From an uncultured Lachnospiraceae bacterium (GTDB lineage Bacteria; Bacillota; Clostridia; Lachnospirales; Lachnospiraceae), in the NCBI GenBank assembly GCA_910585995.1, contig CAJUGG010000114.1, forward strand, positions 1 through 7,663: a DNA stretch of 7,663 nucleotides, written 5' to 3'. A model generated the notes under the pieces. That model was given only the letters and a program-made list of their open reading frames with translations, was not told the DNA's origin and did not search any database. Both the position numbers and the translations under genes were made by a program. Of the stretch, positions 5,542 through 7,663 are shown one piece after another; the first letter of the stretch is position 1, and each line of letters starts with the position of its first letter.

Positions 5542-7313
5542 GCCTTCGGTTTTTTCGTCTGCGAACAAATATTTCTCATTTTTTTTATAGGAACGATCTG
5601 CTTTGAAGTACAAAAGCCAAATGCCTCATGCAGGGCATCTGTCAGCTCGCTCCTGGTATAGACTGGCTGGTAACCTTTTCCCTCATATTTCATAAAATCC
5701 ATCTCCTGCAACGTGGAGATAATCTGATCTATTGTGTATCTTTCATCCAGCTTTTTTTCGAGATAGCGGTATACGATCAAGGCGATAAAGCAGGTGATGA
5801 AATGTGCCAGAATGCGGTCCTGCCGCTTTACATATACAGGCCGTGCTTCAAAATCCGTCTTCATGATGCGGAAGCATTCTTCAATCTCCCAGCGGCGCTT
5901 ATTTACCTTAACAATCGTTTCCGGCTCATCCTCCAAATTTGTGCAGACCGCATAGAAACCGTCATACTGTTCCTCACATTCGATTACACGCCGGTCTATG
6001 TAGCTCACTGATTTGTCTGCGATTTCTCCTTCCGTTGTTGCATGATCCGTTTTGATAAAACGTTTGGGGTCGTTCTGTCTTTTCCTCCCGCATGCAGCTT
6101 CTCCACTGTGTACCATTTTTTCTGCCCGTTCAATCTGCCCGTTCCTTATGGAACGCAGATAATCCCTGTACTTGATGGAATAGGATACAATCAGTTGCTG
6201 TTCGATCACGACTGTCTTTGTGGTACCGTTGTCGTTTACCACAGATTTTTCTTTAATCCAACGGCTCTTAAAAAATATTTTATCTTTGTCATCTTTGTCA
6301 TCCAATTCCCGTATATCGTATATAATGCCGGAGGGTTCGCCAGGAAGATGCCATCCCTGCGGGTCCAGCGCCCATTTCTTTAAATGCGATTTCAGCTTTT
6401 TGATTGACTGGGTTGTGATAAAGGAGCGGCAGCCGTCTTCTTTATCATAACTGTTGAAGTAACGGTTTGTCGCAGAGGAAAGCCCTGCATCGGTGCAGAC
6501 AACAAAGCTGGACATGTCAAACTTATCGATCATGTTTTTCTCAAGGGGAATCAGGGTGTTCTGCTCATTGTCATTTCCGGGGGATATACCAAAAGCAATG
6601 GGGATGCCGTCCGAGTCCATGAACAGTCCCATTTCCACGATAGGGAGAGGGCGGTTTTCCTTGCTTGCGCCATACTGTTTGTCATCTTCGGCTTGTTCGA
6701 TTTCAAAATAGAAGTTTGTGCAGTCGTAATAGACAACGCCGGTTTTTCTGAGAGAGAGGGAGGCGCTGTTTTTGAACAGACGGCTCTGGATATAATCGGA
6801 TTCCTGCGCAATGACAGAGAGGGCACGGTAAACGTCATGAAGTTCAAAAGAAGGCGGCTCTATAAATTTATTAGAATCTTCAAAACTGCTCTTTTTGGAG
6901 GATGGATAAAGAATCCTCGTATAAATCAGGCGTGAGAGTATGTCGTTTAAATCATACTCAAAAAGATGCCTGGAAGAAATGGCCCGGCATATCTTATCAA
7001 GACCAAGTTCATAATAAATAGCCTGCAGGAAGAGATAGCCGCCGTTGAAGCGGCGCTGTTCATCCATGATAAGGTCTGTTCCAGCACAGAGTTCGATGTT
7101 GAAACAGGCAGAATCTTCTTTTTCAGCCTCGTTCATCAGGCGGACCTGTTCCTTTGCCCAGGCTTTGGCATCGGTAACGCCGTAGGTATCACAGATAAAT
7201 TTCTCAGAACCGAAGCGTTTTATAACGAGAGATTTGTTTTTGCCGTCAACGCGGATTGTTTTATGTACATAGTATGAAATAGAATTTCCTTTTTTAGCCC
7301 ATCCAAGTCTCAT
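5538..7313 (-). CDS. IS1634-family transposase
   Basis: This DDE (RNase H-fold) transposase catalyses cut-and-paste movement of its insertion sequence. Starting at the ATG at 7313 it has 591 residues, a normal family length. The catalytic triad is visible: Asp197 in VVYYDCTNFYFEIE, Asp275 in FVVCTDAGLSS, and Glu478 in KRRWEIEECFRIMK. The last block fits the IS4-group R-x3-E-x6-K signature (Arg474, Glu478, Lys485), with Asn at the usual Tyr position. The frame is open for 40 more codons up to 7433, but these lie across the promoter (TTGCAC-17-TATAAT, 7358-7330). GGGTGAT 3 nt before the ATG at 7313 complements the 16S rRNA tail, so I use the shorter start. No frameshift or stop is present, and the terminator follows the stop within about 20 nt. 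Several small open frames on the opposite strand are antisense shadows. Confidence 0.95.
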   Translation of the reverse strand: MRLGWAKKGNSISYYVHKTIRVDGKNKSLVIKRFGSEKFICDTYGVTDAKAWAKEQVRLMNEAEKEDSACFNIELCAGTDLIMDEQRRFNGGYLFLQAIYYELGLDKICRAISSRHLFEYDLNDILSRLIYTRILYPSSKKSSFEDSNKFIEPPSFELHDVYRALSVIAQESDYIQSRLFKNSASLSLRKTGVVYYDCTNFYFEIEQAEDDKQYGASKENRPLPIVEMGLFMDSDGIPIAFGISPGNDNEQNTLIPLEKNMIDKFDMSSFVVCTDAGLSSATNRYFNSYDKEDGCRSFITTQSIKKLKSHLKKWALDPQGWHLPGEPSGIIYDIRELDDKDDKDKIFFKSRWIKEKSVVNDNGTTKTVVIEQQLIVSYSIKYRDYLRSIRNGQIERAEKMVHSGEAACGRKRQNDPKRFIKTDHATTEGEIADKSVSYIDRRVIECEEQYDGFYAVCTNLEDEPETIVKVNKRRWEIEECFRIMKTDFEARPVYVKRQDRILAHFITCFIALIVYRYLEKKLDERYTIDQIISTLQEMDFMKYEGKGYQPVYTRSELTDALHEAFGFCTSKQIVPIKKMRNICSQTKKPKA

Positions 7314-7329
7314 AATATCACCCATTTCC

Positions 7330-7358
7330 ATTATACCATATCTATCCATACCGTGCAA
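7330..7358 (-). promoter_or_regulatory. transposase promoter
   Basis: On the minus strand TTGCAC (7358-7353) and TATAAT (7335-7330) are separated by 17 nt. The predicted transcription start near 7323 lies about 10 nt before the ATG at 7313, so the leader is very short and just holds the GGGTGAT ribosome binding site. This placement excludes the longer start at 7433. Confidence 0.75.
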
Positions 7359-7373
7359 GTAAAAAGTTGAGAT

Positions 7374-7403
7374 TTGACAAAAAAATAAAGCCTGGTGCGG
7401 CTT
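7374..7403 (-). terminator. small intrinsic terminator between the element's right end and the transposase promoter
   Basis: Read on the minus strand, AAGCC (7403-7399) pairs with GGCTT (7392-7388) around a 6-nt loop and is followed by TTATTTTTTTG. The 5-bp stem is short but the U-run is good. It would stop transcription entering the element from outside in the direction of the transposase, a common way for insertion sequences to avoid activation by neighbouring promoters. Confidence 0.5.
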
Positions 7404-7427
7404 GGAGGGATTTTTTTGAGGCCAGGA

Positions 7428-7441
7428 TGTCAAACACCCGA
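7428..7441. repeat. right-end inverted repeat and possible target duplication
   Basis: TGTCAAAC (7428-7435) is the exact inverse of GTTTGACA at 5454-5461. CCCGA at 7437-7441 repeats CCCGA at 5449-5453 in direct orientation, immediately outside the repeats, consistent with a 5-bp duplication made at insertion. The conserved inverted part is only 8 bp, so the limits need a comparison with another copy. Confidence 0.55.
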
Positions 7442-7568
7442 AAATTAACTAAATGGCATTGCTCCGGCAAACTTTGAAGCTGCCAAAAAATGGGCTTGTT
7501 TTTACCACATTGTCATGTGGTGAAAAAAGCCCCAAAACCCCTTGATTTTCTGCCAAATACCTATTATA
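7442..7568. other. gene-free spacer between the insertion sequence and the second element end
   Basis: This AT-rich stretch of about 127 bases has no credible gene; a 69-codon minus-strand frame across it runs through the hairpin and the element terminator and is not supported. Its one clear structure is the hairpin at 7492-7532. It is probably the original chromosomal DNA downstream of the amidase gene, now separated from it by the element. Confidence 0.6.
7492..7532. repeat. 18-bp hairpin with 4-nt loop
   Basis: The arm GGGCTT-G-TTTTTACCACAT (7492-7510) pairs with ATGTGGTGAAAAAAGCCC (7515-7532) around TGTC, giving 18 pairs with one G-U and one bulged G at 7498. Without a terminal U-run on the plus strand it is not a typical terminator, although internal T/A tracts mean it could act partly as one. 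It may be a transcript end structure or a remnant of a small inverted-repeat element. Confidence 0.6.
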
Positions 7569-7663
7569 ATCCCGAGTTTGACAGTCTTTTGACAAAAAAA
7601 GTCCCGCAGACCGCTCTGGCAGCGGCTTTCGGGACTTTTGTAAACTTTTTGATTGCACGTTAC
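7569..7663 (-). mobile_element. left end of a second same-orientation copy of the insertion sequence (cut by window end)
   Basis: The last 95 bases repeat 5447-5541 exactly, including GTTTGACA, the terminator hairpin (7597-7639) and the TAA stop of the transposase (complement of 7660-7662). The simplest reading is a second copy of the same element, in the same orientation, continuing beyond the window and separated from the first by about 130 bases. Confidence 0.75.

Larger units (their letters stand above)
5447..7440 (-). mobile_element. IS1634-family insertion sequence (IS4-group DDE), apparently complete
   Basis: About 1.99 kb carrying one transposase on the minus strand. The ends show inverted GTTTGACA at 5454-5461 and TGTCAAAC at 7428-7435. 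Exact limits are uncertain. CCCGA occurs immediately outside these repeats at 5449-5453 and 7437-7441 and would fit a 5-bp target duplication, which would put the element at 5454-7436 (1983 bp). However, the exact match to a second left end at 7569 starts at 5447, which would make ATCCCGA part of the element. A bidirectional terminator sits inside the left end, and a promoter plus a small terminator inside the right end. The transposase is uninterrupted with all catalytic residues, so the element may be active. Confidence 0.85.

Noticed and set aside
5338..5661. 107-codon plus-strand ORF after the amidase gene
   Set aside because: It runs through the inverted repeat, the element end and terminator, and antisense of the transposase 3' end; no family motif is seen.
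5628..7277. Several plus-strand ORFs of 70-130 codons across the insertion sequence
   Set aside because: All are antisense to the transposase, whose own frame has intact catalytic motifs.
7314..7433. 40-codon N-terminal extension of the transposase from an ATG at 7433
   Set aside because: It spans the promoter at 7330-7358 and would not be in the transcript; the ATG at 7313 has a good ribosome binding site and gives a normal length.
7449..7658. 69-codon minus-strand ORF in the spacer and second element end
   Set aside because: It covers the terminator hairpin and the 18-bp hairpin, with no recognisable protein features.
1..7663. CRISPR array, tRNA or rRNA genes
   Set aside because: No regularly spaced short repeats and no tRNA or rRNA-like conserved blocks were seen on either strand.

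Overview
The window looks like chromosomal DNA of an anaerobic, probably spore-forming Firmicute of the Clostridia, most likely Lachnospiraceae-like. This is inferred from the gene set, moderate GC content, strong AGGAGG-type ribosome binding sites and sigma-A promoters of the form TTGxxx-17-TATAAT. No ribosomal RNA or other marker is present to fix the genus.

Layout. (1) Positions 1-896, minus strand: the N-terminal ~298 codons of a SpoVB-like MOP-superfamily membrane flippase whose 3' end runs off the window. (2) Positions 897-1238: a divergent control region with two plus-strand sigma-A promoter candidates, a weak minus-strand candidate, a 10-bp hairpin and two short dyads. (3) Positions 1239-5319, plus strand: a tight four-gene cluster of cysteine desulfurase (NifS/IscS type), an IscU/NifU-type Fe-S scaffold, the tRNA 2-thiouridylase MnmA, and a lipoprotein-like SH3b/N-acetylmuramoyl-L-alanine amidase. 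The genes are separated by 30 nt, a 1-nt overlap and a 4-nt overlap. (4) Positions 5320-5446: a gene-free stretch holding a long imperfect inverted repeat. (5) About 5447-7440: an apparently intact IS1634-family (IS4-group DDE) insertion sequence with its transposase on the minus strand, its own promoter, and a terminator at each end. (6) Positions 7441-7568: a 128-bp gene-free spacer with an 18-bp hairpin. (7) Positions 7569-7663: an exact 95-bp copy of the left end of the same insertion sequence, cut by the window end, so a second same-orientation copy probably starts here.

How the genes work together. The desulfurase takes sulfur from cysteine as a persulfide. It can pass this to the scaffold for Fe-S cluster assembly and to MnmA for the 2-thio group at U34 of tRNAs. 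The amidase is a cell-envelope hydrolase with no obvious link to sulfur trafficking and may simply share the transcript. I see no clearly new biological system. The points most worth following are the duplicated insertion-sequence end, the structured gene-free DNA on both sides of the element, the CxxC cysteines of MnmA, and the enlarged metal-site loop of the amidase.
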